A DNA stretch of 49,999 bases from Caldibacillus thermoamylovorans (GTDB taxonomy: Bacteria > Bacillota > Bacilli > Bacillales > Caldibacillaceae), in the NCBI RefSeq assembly GCF_000751775.1, contig NZ_CCRF01000014.1:1-49999 (forward strand), written 5' to 3'. The notes beneath the pieces were generated by a model, which worked only from the letters and a program-made list of their open reading frames with translations, was not told the DNA's origin and did no database searches. Position numbers and translations under genes: made by a program. Below are positions 26,088 to 35,772 of the stretch, piece by piece (position 1 is the stretch's first letter; each line of letters starts with the position of its first letter).

Positions 26088-27761
26088 ATGCCCAAATATA
26101 CCATTGGTGTTGATTTTGGTTCATTATCAGCCAGGGCCGTATTAGTAGATGTATCAAATGGCAATGTCATATCTTCTGCTGTGAAGGATTATCCGGATGG
26201 CGTGATTGATGACTTTTTACCAAATACGAATATTGAATTAGGAATTGACTGGGCCCTGCAAAATGCAAATGATTATATCGAATGTTTTATTGATACTGTA
26301 AAAAGAACCGTTGCGGACAGTGGTGTAGATGTAAATGACATCATTGGTGTTTCAATCGATTTTACTTCTTGCACCGTACTTCCGGTAAAAAATGACGGAA
26401 CACCGTTAATGAACTTGCCCGAGTTCAAAAATAACCCGCATGCCTGGGTAAAATTATGGAAACATCATGCTGCACAATCTCATGCGGACAAGTTAAATGA
26501 AATTGCCCGCCGTCGTAATGAACCATGGTTGAAATACTATGGCGGTAAAATTTCATCCGAATGGGTATTTCCGAAATTGATGCAAATTGTAGACGAAGCA
26601 CCGGAAGTTTATGATGCAATGGATACATTTATGGAAGCAACAGACTGGGTCACTTGGCAATTAACCGGTAACAAAGTGAAAAATTCCACAACTGCAGGAT
26701 ATAAAGCGATGTGGGATGCTGAAACGGGATTCCCAAGTAAAGACTTCTTTAAAGAACTTCATCCAAAAATGGAAAATGTTATTGAGGAAAAAATTGGCAC
26801 AGAGTTCCATCCAACCGGATCAAAAGCGGGTGAACTTACCGCGGAAATGGCGGCAAAAGTCGGATTAAATCCGGGAATTGCGGTTGCGGTCGGAAATGTG
26901 GATGCACATGTTTCTGCTGCGCCAACAGGTGTAATTAAGCCGGGTACAATGCTTAATATTATGGGAACATCCACATGCGACATTATTTTAGGAGATAAAA
27001 AGATTCCTGTGAGAGGAATGTGCGGTGTTGTCAAAGATGGGGCCATTCCGGGATACTATGCTTATGAATCGGGCCAAAATGCAGTAGGTGATATTTTTGC
27101 ATGGTTTGTTGACAATGCTGTTCCGGGCGCCTATTTTGACGAAGCGAAAGAAAGAGGCCTTAACATTCACCAATTATTAGAGGAAAAGGCGAGCCAATTA
27201 AACATCGGGGAAAGTGGTCTTCTCGCTCTTGATTGGTGGAATGGAAACCGTTCAATCCTTGTTGACACGAACTTGACCGGACTTCTTTTGGGAATGACTT
27301 TGGAAACAACACCGGAAGAAATTTATCGTGCATTGATTGAAGCGACCGCATTTGGGAAACGCAGAATCATAGAAGAATTTGAATCCAGTGGCATTGAAAT
27401 TAATGGGCTCACTGTCTGCGGCGGCTTGCCACACAAAAACCAATTACTTAACCAAATTTACGCCGATATTACCGGAAAAGAAATTACAATCTCTGAGCAC
27501 CTGCAAACGCCTGCCATCGGTGCAGCCATGTTTGCCGCGGTTGCAGCCGGTTCCGAAAACGGCGGCTATGATTCAATTGAAGAAGCTTCCAAAAAAATGG
27601 CGAAATTAAGAAAAGAAAAAGTGAAACCAATTCCGGAAAATGTAGAGAAATATACTGCAATTTATGAAGAATACAAGATTTTACATGATTATTTCGGCAC
27701 CGGTGTAAATGATGTCATGAAACGTCTGAAAGCAATCAAAAATAATGCCTCAAAGGAATGA
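26088..27761 (+). CDS. araB: L-ribulokinase
   Basis: A 557-residue FGGY-family kinase that phosphorylates L-ribulose to L-ribulose-5-phosphate with ATP. The N-terminal domain begins TIGVDFGSLSARAVLVDV, with DFTSCTVLPV later. The C-terminal ATP-binding part has GTSTCD and TVCGGLPHKNQLLNQIYADI. Length matches bacterial AraB. AGGAGGTG precedes the ATG. First gene of the arabinose operon; araD follows 7 bp after the stop. Confidence 0.95.
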   Translation: MPKYTIGVDFGSLSARAVLVDVSNGNVISSAVKDYPDGVIDDFLPNTNIELGIDWALQNANDYIECFIDTVKRTVADSGVDVNDIIGVSIDFTSCTVLPVKNDGTPLMNLPEFKNNPHAWVKLWKHHAAQSHADKLNEIARRRNEPWLKYYGGKISSEWVFPKLMQIVDEAPEVYDAMDTFMEATDWVTWQLTGNKVKNSTTAGYKAMWDAETGFPSKDFFKELHPKMENVIEEKIGTEFHPTGSKAGELTAEMAAKVGLNPGIAVAVGNVDAHVSAAPTGVIKPGTMLNIMGTSTCDIILGDKKIPVRGMCGVVKDGAIPGYYAYESGQNAVGDIFAWFVDNAVPGAYFDEAKERGLNIHQLLEEKASQLNIGESGLLALDWWNGNRSILVDTNLTGLLLGMTLETTPEEIYRALIEATAFGKRRIIEEFESSGIEINGLTVCGGLPHKNQLLNQIYADITGKEITISEHLQTPAIGAAMFAAVAAGSENGGYDSIEEASKKMAKLRKEKVKPIPENVEKYTAIYEEYKILHDYFGTGVNDVMKRLKAIKNNASKE

Positions 27762-27768
27762 TTTAGCA

Positions 27769-28467
27769 ATGCTGGAAAAATTAAAGCAAGAAGTCTATGA
27801 AGCGAATATGTTATTGCCCAAATACAACTTGGTCACATTTACATGGGGCAATGTCAGCGGAATTGACAGGGATAGTAATCTTATCGTCATTAAACCAAGC
27901 GGTATCCCGTATGAAGAATTGAAGCCGGAACAAATGGTTGTTGTGGATTTGAACGGAAATGTGGTCGAAGGGGACCTGAACCCGTCCAGCGATACAGCGA
28001 CCCACATTATCCTATATAAGGAGTTTCCTAATATTAAAGGAATTGTCCATACGCATTCCCCGTGGGCCGTTACATTTGCTCAAGCGGGATTAGATGTTCC
28101 GGCAGCCGGGACAACCCATGCGGATACGTTCTATGGCCCTGTTCCGGTCACCCGTGCTATGAAAGAAGAGGAAGTCATCCGAGATTATGAAAAACAAACC
28201 GGGGACGTCATTGTTGAAACTTTCAAGGAGCGCCAAATTGATCCCGATCAAGTTCCGGCCGTTTTAGTCAATGACCATGGACCTTTTACGTGGGGGAAAT
28301 CAGCAATAGACGCGGTTCATCATTCAGTTGTCTTGGAAGAAGTGGCGAAAATGACGTATCACACGCTACAGCTGAATCCGTATCAAATTGATATGGACCA
28401 ATATCTTTTAGACAAACATTATTTACGTAAACATGGCAAAAACGCCTACTATGGTCAAAAGAAATAG
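27769..28467 (+). CDS. araD: L-ribulose-5-phosphate 4-epimerase
   Basis: A 232-residue class II aldolase/epimerase family enzyme that converts L-ribulose-5-phosphate to D-xylulose-5-phosphate. FTWGNVSGIDRDSN and the zinc-ligand segment VHTHSPWAVTFAQ are present, with VLVNDHGPFTWG later. ATG 27769 (MLEKLKQEVYEAN) matches the Bacillus start and has AAGGA upstream; an in-frame ATG at 27745 overlaps araB. Its product is the substrate of the phosphoketolase encoded at 30581. Confidence 0.94.
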   Translation: MLEKLKQEVYEANMLLPKYNLVTFTWGNVSGIDRDSNLIVIKPSGIPYEELKPEQMVVVDLNGNVVEGDLNPSSDTATHIILYKEFPNIKGIVHTHSPWAVTFAQAGLDVPAAGTTHADTFYGPVPVTRAMKEEEVIRDYEKQTGDVIVETFKERQIDPDQVPAVLVNDHGPFTWGKSAIDAVHHSVVLEEVAKMTYHTLQLNPYQIDMDQYLLDKHYLRKHGKNAYYGQKK

Positions 28468-28498
28468 GGTCATTTCCCCGCACAAACGGTCACTAAAT

Positions 28499-28544
28499 CT
28501 TCCTCCTGAGGTTTAAGAGGAATCATCGATGTTGAAGGAGGAAG
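28499..28544 (+). other. Hairpin CTTCCTCC/GGAGGAAG after araD
   Basis: CTTCCTCC (28499-28506) pairs with GGAGGAAG (28537-28544) across a 30-nt loop. There is no T-run, so it is more likely an mRNA structure than a terminator. It opens the 335-bp spacer between araD and araA. Confidence 0.4.
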
Positions 28545-28554
28545 AAAAGTACCC

Positions 28555-28754
28555 GATTGGTTCAACTATCATCCGTGGGAGACACCCATTGTTGGAAGTT
28601 TCACTTTATTCCACCTTAACGCCGAGTCAAGACCCCTACCTCAAAATTTTCGAGTTTACAAAGAAGGTAGCTGGGGACGGGCTGCCAGCATGCGTCTGAT
28701 TAGTTCAACTAACCATCCGTGGGAAACCCCTATGGCTGGAAGTTTCACTTAATT
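28555..28754 (+). repeat. Two 56-57 bp direct repeats between araD and araA
   Basis: 28555-28610 and 28698-28754 align with about nine differences (shared cores GTTCAACTA, CATCCGTGGGA and TGGAAGTTTCACTT). Start-to-start distance is 143 bp. Each copy can fold around GGG/CCC with partly compensated flanks. Between them CCCCTACCT (about 28633) faces AGGTAGCTGGGG (about 28665). The origin is unknown; an IS remnant or an RNA element are both possible. No ORF is supported here. Confidence 0.6.
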
Positions 28755-28802
28755 TTTCTATAAAAATTTACACAAAAATGAGAACCTACAGGAGTGATAC
28801 AC

Positions 28803-30227
28803 GTGTTAAAAATTAGAGATTACGAGTTTTGGTTTGTTGTTGGAAGTCAGCACTTATATGGTGAAGAGGCGCTTCAAGCCGTACAAAAAGATACAGAAGA
28901 AATTATTAACGAATTAAATAAAAGCGGGAACCTGCCATACCCGGTTGTTTTTAAAACCGTCGCAACAACAGCTGACAGTATTACCCAAGTCATGAAAGAA
29001 GTCAACTACAACGATCATGTAGCCGGTGTCATTACATGGATGCATACATTCTCACCGGCGAAAAACTGGATTCGCGGCACAAAATTATTGCAAAAACCGT
29101 TACTTCATTTAGCAACACAATTTTTAAATAATATTCCATGGCAAACGATAGATATGGATTATATGAACTTGCATCAAAGCGCCCACGGTGACAGAGAATA
29201 CGGCTATATTAATGCACGTTTAAATAAAAATAATAAAATTGTCGTCGGTCACTGGAAAGACCACGATGTACAAGAACAAATCCGTAAATGGATGGATGTG
29301 GCTGTAGCTTATAATGAAAGTTTCCATATTAAAGTAGCCCGGTTCGGTGATAACATGCGGAATGTAGCTGTTACGGACGGGGATAAAATTGAAGCGCAAA
29401 TTCAATTTGGCTGGACGGTTGACTACTATGGGATTGGCGACTTAGTTGCCGAAATGGAAAAAGTATCGCCGGAAGAAATCGAAAAAACATACCGAGAATG
29501 TCAAGAAGCATATGACTTTGTCGTTGGCAATAATGATCCGGAATTTTTCGAGGAACATGTGAAGGAACAAATTAAAATCGAAATAGCGTTAAGAAGATTT
29601 TTAGAACGCGGAGGTTATACGGCATTTTCAACTAACTTTGAAGATTTATGGGGAATGAAACAATTACCCGGTATGGCTGTCCAACGTTTGAACGCGGAAG
29701 GTTATGGCTTTGCCGGTGAAGGAGACTGGAAAACTGCTGCCCTCGATCGCTTGCTAAAAATCATGGCTCATAATGAAAAAACAGGATTTATGGAAGATTA
29801 TACGTATGATCTAGTAAAAGGTCGAGAAGCTATTTTGGGTGCACATATGTTAGAAGTTGACCCAACACTTGCAGGTTCAAAAATCCGTGTGGAAGTTCAT
29901 CCACTGGGAATTGGCGGTAAAGAAGATCCGGCCAGACTAGTATTTGATGGTTTGGATGGAGAAGCAGTTAATCTCACCATTTCTGATTTTGGGGATCATT
30001 TTAAATTAGTCATGTATGAAGTGGAAGGGAAAAAACCGGAAGAACCGGCACCACATTTACCGGTGGCAAGACAAATGTGGACACCAAAATGTGGATTTGA
30101 AAAAGGCGTTCAGGAATGGATTAAAAATGGCGGCGGTCACCATACGGTCCTTTCATTCAATGTGACTGCAGAACAAATTGAAGATTTTGCGAAAATGGTA
30201 GGGTTGGAAGTAGTTAATATTAAATAA
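28803..30227 (+). CDS. araA: L-arabinose isomerase
   Basis: A 474-residue Mn2+-dependent enzyme interconverting L-arabinose and L-ribulose. The N-terminus [17 protein letters not shown], the [11 protein letters not shown] loop and the C-terminal [13 protein letters not shown] are hallmarks of AraA. GTG 28803 is chosen: AGGAG (28790-28794) is 8 nt upstream and the reading [10 protein letters not shown] matches Bacillus AraA; GTG 28794 overlaps the ribosome site. Unlike B. subtilis, where araA leads the operon, it is third here, after araB-araD and a 335-bp spacer. Confidence 0.95.
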   Translation: MLKIRDYEFWFVVGSQHLYGEEALQAVQKDTEEIINELNKSGNLPYPVVFKTVATTADSITQVMKEVNYNDHVAGVITWMHTFSPAKNWIRGTKLLQKPLLHLATQFLNNIPWQTIDMDYMNLHQSAHGDREYGYINARLNKNNKIVVGHWKDHDVQEQIRKWMDVAVAYNESFHIKVARFGDNMRNVAVTDGDKIEAQIQFGWTVDYYGIGDLVAEMEKVSPEEIEKTYRECQEAYDFVVGNNDPEFFEEHVKEQIKIEIALRRFLERGGYTAFSTNFEDLWGMKQLPGMAVQRLNAEGYGFAGEGDWKTAALDRLLKIMAHNEKTGFMEDYTYDLVKGREAILGAHMLEVDPTLAGSKIRVEVHPLGIGGKEDPARLVFDGLDGEAVNLTISDFGDHFKLVMYEVEGKKPEEPAPHLPVARQMWTPKCGFEKGVQEWIKNGGGHHTVLSFNVTAEQIEDFAKMVGLEVVNIK

Positions 30228-30261
30228 ACTGTAAAAAAATTAATAATAGTAAATAGATTAA

Positions 30262-30520
30262 AAATGGTATAATGATGATGTACCCAAAACTCCTCCTCAA
30301 AAGTATCTACAGATTATCGAAAAGAGTTTAGGACACCCGAGTAGGAATCCTCCTCTATTCATTGAGGAGATGAAAGCTCGGTCAGATATGATGGGCAAAG
30401 GCAAATTCCGAAGAAAGTATCTCAAAGAGTTAAACACGCAATCAGTAGTGGTATTGGGCACACCTGTGAAGTACCTACAACTTTCTAGGGATTCCGAAAC
30501 TCGCTATGTTTAATGGCGGG
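30262..30520 (+). pseudogene. Unrecognised decayed ORF with a wobble-paired hairpin at its end
   Basis: From 30262 an open frame without a start codon reads KYLQIIEKSLGHPSRN, then MKARSDMMGKGKFRRKYL, and stops at 30513. The family was not recognised; a transposase fragment is one possibility. Overlapping its stop, CTCGCTAT (30500-30507) pairs with ATGGCGGG (30513-30520) using several G-U pairs, which suggests a functional RNA or an element end. This fills most of the 353-bp gap between araA and the phosphoketolase. Confidence 0.4.
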
Positions 30521-30580
30521 TAGTTCATGGAGGATGTTTTGGGTAAAAAATATTGAATGGTTGTGAAGGGGTGAACAAAA

Positions 30581-32950
30581 ATGACGATTGATTACTCGTC
30601 CAAAGAATATTTAGCAAAAGTAGATGCATATTGGCGTGCCGCAAATTATATTTCAGTTGGTCAACTTTATTTGAAAGATAACCCGCTGTTAAAAGAACCG
30701 TTAAAGGCTTCTGATATTAAAGCAAAACCAATCGGTCACTGGGGCACCATTTCCGGACAAAACTTTATTTATGCCCATTTAAATCGAGTCATTAATAAAT
30801 ATGACTTAAACATGTTTTATATAGAAGGACCCGGACATGGCGGACAAGTCATGGTTTCCAATTCCTATCTTGATGGCAGTTACACGGAAATTTATCCGGA
30901 AATGACGCAAGATGTGGAAGGAATGAAAAAACTGTTCAAACAATTTTCATTCCCGGGTGGAGTGGCTTCCCATGCAGCACCGGAAACACCGGGATCGATT
31001 CATGAAGGCGGCGAATTAGGGTATTCTCTTTCCCACGGTGCCGGGGCTGTACTTGATAACCCGGATTTGATTGCGGCTGTTGTTGTCGGTGATGGGGAAG
31101 CAGAAACCGGACCACTTGCAGCATCTTGGTTCTCCAACCGTTTTATCAACCCGATTCGTGACGGTGCGGTTTTACCAATCTTAAACTTGAACGGATTTAA
31201 AATTAGTAATCCGACCATTCTTTCTCGTATCGACAATGAGGAATTAGCGAAATACTTTGAAGGGATGGGTTGGGAACCTTATTTCGTTGAAGGTGAAGAC
31301 CCTGCAGAAATGCATGTAAAAATGGCAGCAACACTTGATAAAGTCGTCGAAAAAATTAAAGCCATCCAAACAAATGCACGTGAAAATAGGGACCAAACAC
31401 GTCCGATATGGCCAATAATTGTCTTTCGTGCACCAAAAGGCTGGACAGGCCCGAAAGAATGGGGTGGCGTACCGATAGAAAATTCTTTCCGTGCTCACCA
31501 AGTGCCAATTCCAGTCGACCAAGACCATATGGAACATGCGGATGAGTTGGTAGAGTGGATGAAGAGTTATCAGCCGGAAGAATTATTTGATGAAAATGGG
31601 CGGTTAAAACCGGAAATCGCAGGAACAACACCAAAAGGCGATAAACGGATGGCCATGAACCCTGTCACAAACCCGGGTAAATTAATTAGAGATCTGCGTT
31701 TGCCGGATATTCGGGACTATGCAGTGGACAACTCTGTTCCGGGACAAGTAGAAAAACAAGATATGATTGTGTTAGGAGAATATTTGAAGGATGTCGTGAA
31801 ATTAAACCGCGACAATCATAATTTCCGTATTTTTGGTCCGGATGAAACTGCATCAAATCGGTTGGCTCCTGTTTTTGAAGAAACGAAACGTCAATGGTTG
31901 GGGGAAATTGAAGAACCTCAAGATGAATACTTAAAATCTCATGGCCGGGTTATTGACTCACAGCTTTCCGAACACCAAGCGGAAGGGATGTTGGAAGGGT
32001 ATGTGCTAACCGGTCGTCACGGAATTTTTGTCAGCTATGAAGCATTTTTACGAGTGGTTGATTCCATGTTAACACAACAGTTCAAATGGTTGCGGAAAGC
32101 CTCGGAACAACCATGGCGGACAGCTATTCCTTCCTTGAATGTCGTTGCAACTTCAACGGTATTCCAACAAGACCATAACGGCTACACCCACCAAGACCCG
32201 GGGATGCTTGGCCATTTAGCCGATAAAAAACCGGAATTTATCCGTGAATATTTACCTGCAGATGCCAATACATTACTTGCAGTCTTTCATAAAATTTTGA
32301 ATGACCGGCAAAAAATTAACCTAGTGGTGTCATCCAAACATCCGCGGGCACAATGGTTCACGATGGATGAAGCAAAAGAATTGGTCGATAATGGATTGAA
32401 AATGATTGATTGGGCTAGTACGGATTTTGGTGATGAACCGGATGTAGTGATTGCTTCCAGTGGTACCGAACCGACCATAGAAAGTCTTGCTGCTATTTCC
32501 ATTTTGCATAAAAAAATGCCGGAGTTAAAAATTCGTTACATCAATGTTGTGGATATTTTAAAATTAAGAAGTCAAACATTGGATCCACGTGGCTTGACGG
32601 ATGAAGAGTTTGATATGTATTTCACAAAAAATAAACCGATTATTTTTGCCTTCCATGGGTATGAAGGTTTAGTAAAAGACTTATTCTTTGATCGTCATAA
32701 CCACAATCTGCATGTGCATGGTTATCGTGAAAACGGCGATATTACCACACCGTTTGACATGCGTGTATTAAACCAAATGGACCGCTTTGATCTTGTGAAA
32801 TCGGTCGTGAAAAACTTGCCAAATGCGGAAAAATATGCACATATCGTCCAAGAAATGAACGGCATGATTGCCAAACATAACCAATACATCCGCGACGAAG
32901 GAAGAGATTTACCTGAAGTAGAAAACTGGAAATGGGAAGGGTTAAAATAA
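30581..32950 (+). CDS. xfp: Xylulose-5-phosphate/fructose-6-phosphate phosphoketolase
   Basis: A 789-residue thiamine-diphosphate enzyme that cleaves xylulose-5-phosphate (and often fructose-6-phosphate) with phosphate to acetyl phosphate and glyceraldehyde-3-phosphate (or erythrose-4-phosphate). Motifs are [26 protein letters not shown], the TPP-binding [14 protein letters not shown], and [19 protein letters not shown]. Length is full. AAGGGGTG precedes the ATG. Placement after araB-araD-araA indicates a phosphoketolase route for arabinose. Whether it shares the araB transcript depends on the 353-bp gap upstream. Confidence 0.95.
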   Translation: MTIDYSSKEYLAKVDAYWRAANYISVGQLYLKDNPLLKEPLKASDIKAKPIGHWGTISGQNFIYAHLNRVINKYDLNMFYIEGPGHGGQVMVSNSYLDGSYTEIYPEMTQDVEGMKKLFKQFSFPGGVASHAAPETPGSIHEGGELGYSLSHGAGAVLDNPDLIAAVVVGDGEAETGPLAASWFSNRFINPIRDGAVLPILNLNGFKISNPTILSRIDNEELAKYFEGMGWEPYFVEGEDPAEMHVKMAATLDKVVEKIKAIQTNARENRDQTRPIWPIIVFRAPKGWTGPKEWGGVPIENSFRAHQVPIPVDQDHMEHADELVEWMKSYQPEELFDENGRLKPEIAGTTPKGDKRMAMNPVTNPGKLIRDLRLPDIRDYAVDNSVPGQVEKQDMIVLGEYLKDVVKLNRDNHNFRIFGPDETASNRLAPVFEETKRQWLGEIEEPQDEYLKSHGRVIDSQLSEHQAEGMLEGYVLTGRHGIFVSYEAFLRVVDSMLTQQFKWLRKASEQPWRTAIPSLNVVATSTVFQQDHNGYTHQDPGMLGHLADKKPEFIREYLPADANTLLAVFHKILNDRQKINLVVSSKHPRAQWFTMDEAKELVDNGLKMIDWASTDFGDEPDVVIASSGTEPTIESLAAISILHKKMPELKIRYINVVDILKLRSQTLDPRGLTDEEFDMYFTKNKPIIFAFHGYEGLVKDLFFDRHNHNLHVHGYRENGDITTPFDMRVLNQMDRFDLVKSVVKNLPNAEKYAHIVQEMNGMIAKHNQYIRDEGRDLPEVENWKWEGLK

Positions 32951-32980
32951 TCGTTTTCAGTAATTTTTCGTTGTACATCC

Positions 32981-33016
32981 AGGTGCCTGAATCATTTCAG
33001 GTACCTTTTCTTTTTA
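32981..33016 (+). terminator. Terminator after xfp
   Basis: AGGT-g-CCTGAA (32981-32991) pairs with TTCAGG-t-ACCT (32996-33006) around a tetraloop-sized loop, followed by TTTTCTTTTT. It closes the araB-xfp segment. Confidence 0.85.
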
Positions 33017-33161
33017 CTGATAATAAATACCGGTAAAAGTCACAAATACCGGGGAATTTATGCTAAAATAATATGGAGTATGAATGTATGAATGTTATAA
33101 TCAGAATATTAATAATAATATTGTAGATAAATTAAAAATTTTTAGATAGGAAGAGTGATAA

Positions 33162-34187
33162 GTGGAAGAGGTATTTCGTTTTTTTCAGAAGACAGGTGTT
33201 AGGAGAGTTCTGATTTTTGCCATTCTGATTTTTGTTTTTTATATGCTTCGGAGTATAATCAATATTATTTTATTAACGTTTATTTTTTCCTTCCTAATAA
33301 ACGGTTTGGAGCGTTTCATCTCCAAGCGAATTCCATTGAATCGAAAAATTACGGTCTTGTTGCTCTATTTGCTTGTGGTTTCAGGTTTGACATATGGAGC
33401 GGTAAAATATTTACCAATTTTAGTTAGTGAAATATCACAATTGATCAATCAACTTACGGAATTTTATTCGAAACCAATAGAGACCGATAACCAAGTATTT
33501 AACTATGTGATCGCACTCATTCAAAAGTACGAAATCACGGACTATATCGGTGTAGGTGTTTCTTTCTTAGTAAAATCTTTGAATGATATTGGGACAATCG
33601 GCCTGCAAGTTCTGTTGGCATTAATTTTGAGCTTATTTTTCCTGTTGGAGAAAGAAAGAATCATTTCTTTTACCATTCGTTTTAAAGAAAGTAAGATCAG
33701 CTCTTTTTATAACGAATTGGAATACTTCGGTGTGAGATTTATCGGGACATTTGGAAAAGTAATCGAAGCCCAATTTATGATCGCAACTGTTAACACAGTG
33801 ATCACCACGTTCTGTCTGTGGCTATTCGATTTCCCACAATTATTTGCGCTCGCCATTATGGTATTTATTCTGGGACTGATTCCGGTAGCCGGTGTCATTA
33901 TTTCATTAATTCCGCTAGCAATAATTGCCTACAGTATCGGCGGAGTAATGACAGTCATTTATGTGCTCATCATGGTCGCCGTCGTCCATGCCATTGAAGC
34001 TTATATTTTAAACCCAAAACTCATGTCATCAAAAACCAATCTACCGGTTTTTTACACTTTTATCATCTTGATTTTTGGGGAGCATTTCTTTGGTGTTTGG
34101 GGTCTGATTCTAGGCATACCAATCTTTGTATTTCTATTGGATGTATTGGGCGTTCGGACGGTGGATGTTGAGGAAAAAAGAAAATAA
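33162..34187 (+). CDS. AI-2E family transporter-like membrane protein
   Basis: A 341-residue polytopic membrane protein with about seven to eight hydrophobic segments, a polar region around residues 85-130 and the conserved ending GVWGLILGIPIFVFLL. This is the pattern of the AI-2E/PerM family (YdbI, YueF and relatives). Most members are not autoinducer exporters; some move Na+ or other small solutes, so the substrate is open. GTG start with AGGAAGAGTG upstream. It is flanked by terminators on both sides and seems to be its own unit inside the arabinose region. Confidence 0.85.
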   Translation: MEEVFRFFQKTGVRRVLIFAILIFVFYMLRSIINIILLTFIFSFLINGLERFISKRIPLNRKITVLLLYLLVVSGLTYGAVKYLPILVSEISQLINQLTEFYSKPIETDNQVFNYVIALIQKYEITDYIGVGVSFLVKSLNDIGTIGLQVLLALILSLFFLLEKERIISFTIRFKESKISSFYNELEYFGVRFIGTFGKVIEAQFMIATVNTVITTFCLWLFDFPQLFALAIMVFILGLIPVAGVIISLIPLAIIAYSIGGVMTVIYVLIMVAVVHAIEAYILNPKLMSSKTNLPVFYTFIILIFGEHFFGVWGLILGIPIFVFLLDVLGVRTVDVEEKRK

Positions 34188-34196
34188 AAGAAAAAC

Positions 34197-34231
34197 AACA
34201 CAGTTGCAAAAATGGTAACTGTGTTTATTTT
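34197..34231 (+). terminator. Terminator after the AI-2E-type gene
   Basis: AACACAGTT (34197-34205) pairs perfectly with AACTGTGTT (34217-34225), followed by TATTTTTG. Confidence 0.85.
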
Positions 34232-34258
34232 TGAGAAAACAGGGAAAAGAATAAAATA

Positions 34259-34317
34259 TTGATTGTACGTATAAATTATATTAAAATAAAATTAATGGTT
34301 ATAAATATCCGTACAAT
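34259..34317 (+). promoter_or_regulatory. Promoter with paired AraR boxes 42 bp apart
   Basis: TTGATT (34259-34264), 17 bp, TAAAAT (34282-34287) form a promoter. ATTGTACGTATAAATT (34262-34277) and AAATATCCGTACAAT (34303-34317) are AraR-like boxes whose CG centres are 42 bp apart, about four helical turns. This suits cooperative binding and autoregulation of araR. The leader to araR would be about 260 nt. Confidence 0.65.
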
Positions 34318-34486
34318 TTTTATTTGTCTAAGATATTTTTTTAATAAATAAAAAGGGACTGTAACATCTTTTTAATACAACTTCGAATATTAAAAACATT
34401 ATATTTTCAGAGGGGATGCCGATTATAGTTGGATTTAAATATATGGCTCAAGGAAGATCCAAACAGTTGGAAATTTAGCAAGGACT

Positions 34487-34516
34487 TTTACAACTCAAAT
34501 CAAAATATGCTATGCT
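34487..34516 (+). promoter_or_regulatory. Possible proximal araR promoter
   Basis: TTTACA (34487-34492) and TATGCT (34511-34516) are spaced 18 bp apart, about 45 nt before the araR start. It lacks an AraR box and might give basal expression. Weaker than the distal promoter at 34259. Confidence 0.4.
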
Positions 34517-34559
34517 ACTACATGTGCATATAAGTTTAGAAAAGGGAGGTGCAATGATA

Positions 34560-35696
34560 ATGAGTGAAACAAAATACAGTATGGTTAAAAATTGGATTAA
34601 ATCAAGAGTATTAGACGGGACTTTCGAACCGCATCAAAAAATTAGTTCCGAAAGCGAATTAATGAAGCAATTTAATGTGAGTAGGCACACAGTTCGGTTG
34701 GCATTGGGTGATTTAGTAAATGAAGGCTTGTTGTATAAAGAACAAGGATCAGGTACATTTGTCTCTGACCGATTATCAAAGCTTCAACCTATTACCCAAT
34801 TCAATAAAAAAAACATTGCTATCGTAGTCACGTATATTTCTGACTATATCTTTCCTTCAATTATTCGTGGTGCAGAAAGTATATTAAGTAGAGAAGGCTA
34901 TCAAGTTAGTTTGTTCAGTACAAATAACGATCACGATAATGAAAAACGTATTTTGGAAACGATTATCGAACAACGGTTTGATGGAGCCATTATCGAGCCG
35001 ACAAAAAGTGCGATAGCAAACCCCAATATTAACTATTACCTGAATTTAGAGGCCTTAAATATACCATATGTCATGATTAACGCTTATTATGATGAATTGG
35101 AGCCGATAAGTGTTACGGTTAATGATGAAAAAGGCGGATTTTTGCAAACTGAACATTTGATTAAATCCGGGCATAAGAACATATTAGGTTTCTTTAAAAC
35201 CGATGATATGCAAGGTATGAAAAGAATGAAAGGTTTTATCAAGGCTCATCGTGAGTATAACTTACCGATTAACCCGAAAAATATTATTACGTACACTACT
35301 TCAGAAAAAAATACAAAACCTGTTGAACATTTAAATGATATATTAACAAGTTCATCAGACCGGCCGACCGGGATCATTTGTTATAATGATGAACTTGCAA
35401 TGAAATTACTAGATGTTATCAGGCAAAATAATTTACAAGTTCCTTCCGACATATCAATTGTCGGCTTTGATAACTCCTTTTTGTCAGAAGTATCAGAAGT
35501 AAAATTGACAACCATAGAACATCCGAAAACAGACTTAGGTATCATGGCTGCAAAAATGATTTTAAATTTAGTTCAAAATGGAAGAAACATAAAACAAAAA
35601 GATGAAAACTCGGAGTCATATGTATTTGAACCAGAATTGATTGTTAGATATTCTACGAAGAAAATTGTTTCTGATAAGGATGAAAAAATAGTTTAG
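34560..35696 (+). CDS. araR: Arabinose repressor
   Basis: A 378-residue chimeric repressor: an N-terminal GntR-type winged helix (about 1-70, with FNVSRHTVRLALGDLVNEGLLY) and a C-terminal LacI/GalR-type arabinose-binding domain. The latter has VVTYISDYIFPSIIRGAES, EPTKSAIANPNINYYLNLEAL and CYNDELAMKLLDVI. It releases its operators on binding L-arabinose. ATG 34560 is favoured by spacing from GGGAGGTG (34544-34551); ATG 34554 is possible. AraR-like boxes in the window at araB, araR and the importer promoters are its likely targets. Confidence 0.93.
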   Translation: MSETKYSMVKNWIKSRVLDGTFEPHQKISSESELMKQFNVSRHTVRLALGDLVNEGLLYKEQGSGTFVSDRLSKLQPITQFNKKNIAIVVTYISDYIFPSIIRGAESILSREGYQVSLFSTNNDHDNEKRILETIIEQRFDGAIIEPTKSAIANPNINYYLNLEALNIPYVMINAYYDELEPISVTVNDEKGGFLQTEHLIKSGHKNILGFFKTDDMQGMKRMKGFIKAHREYNLPINPKNIITYTTSEKNTKPVEHLNDILTSSSDRPTGIICYNDELAMKLLDVIRQNNLQVPSDISIVGFDNSFLSEVSEVKLTTIEHPKTDLGIMAAKMILNLVQNGRNIKQKDENSESYVFEPELIVRYSTKKIVSDKDEKIV

Positions 35697-35708
35697 GTCA
35701 TTATTTAA

Positions 35709-35750
35709 TGTAACAGGTAGAACATAGATTATCTGTTACATTTTTATTTT
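35709..35750 (+). terminator. Terminator after araR
   Basis: TGTAACAG (35709-35716) pairs perfectly with CTGTTACA (35733-35740), followed by TTTTTATTTT. The next gene starts only 23 nt later, so read-through may supply araM. Confidence 0.8.
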
Positions 35751-35772
35751 AAGTTGTATAGGAGGTAAAAAG

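Noticed and set aside
33162-34187. Calling the AI-2E family protein an autoinducer exporter
   Set aside because: The family name comes from one member; the sequence and the neighbourhood give no support for quorum-sensing transport.
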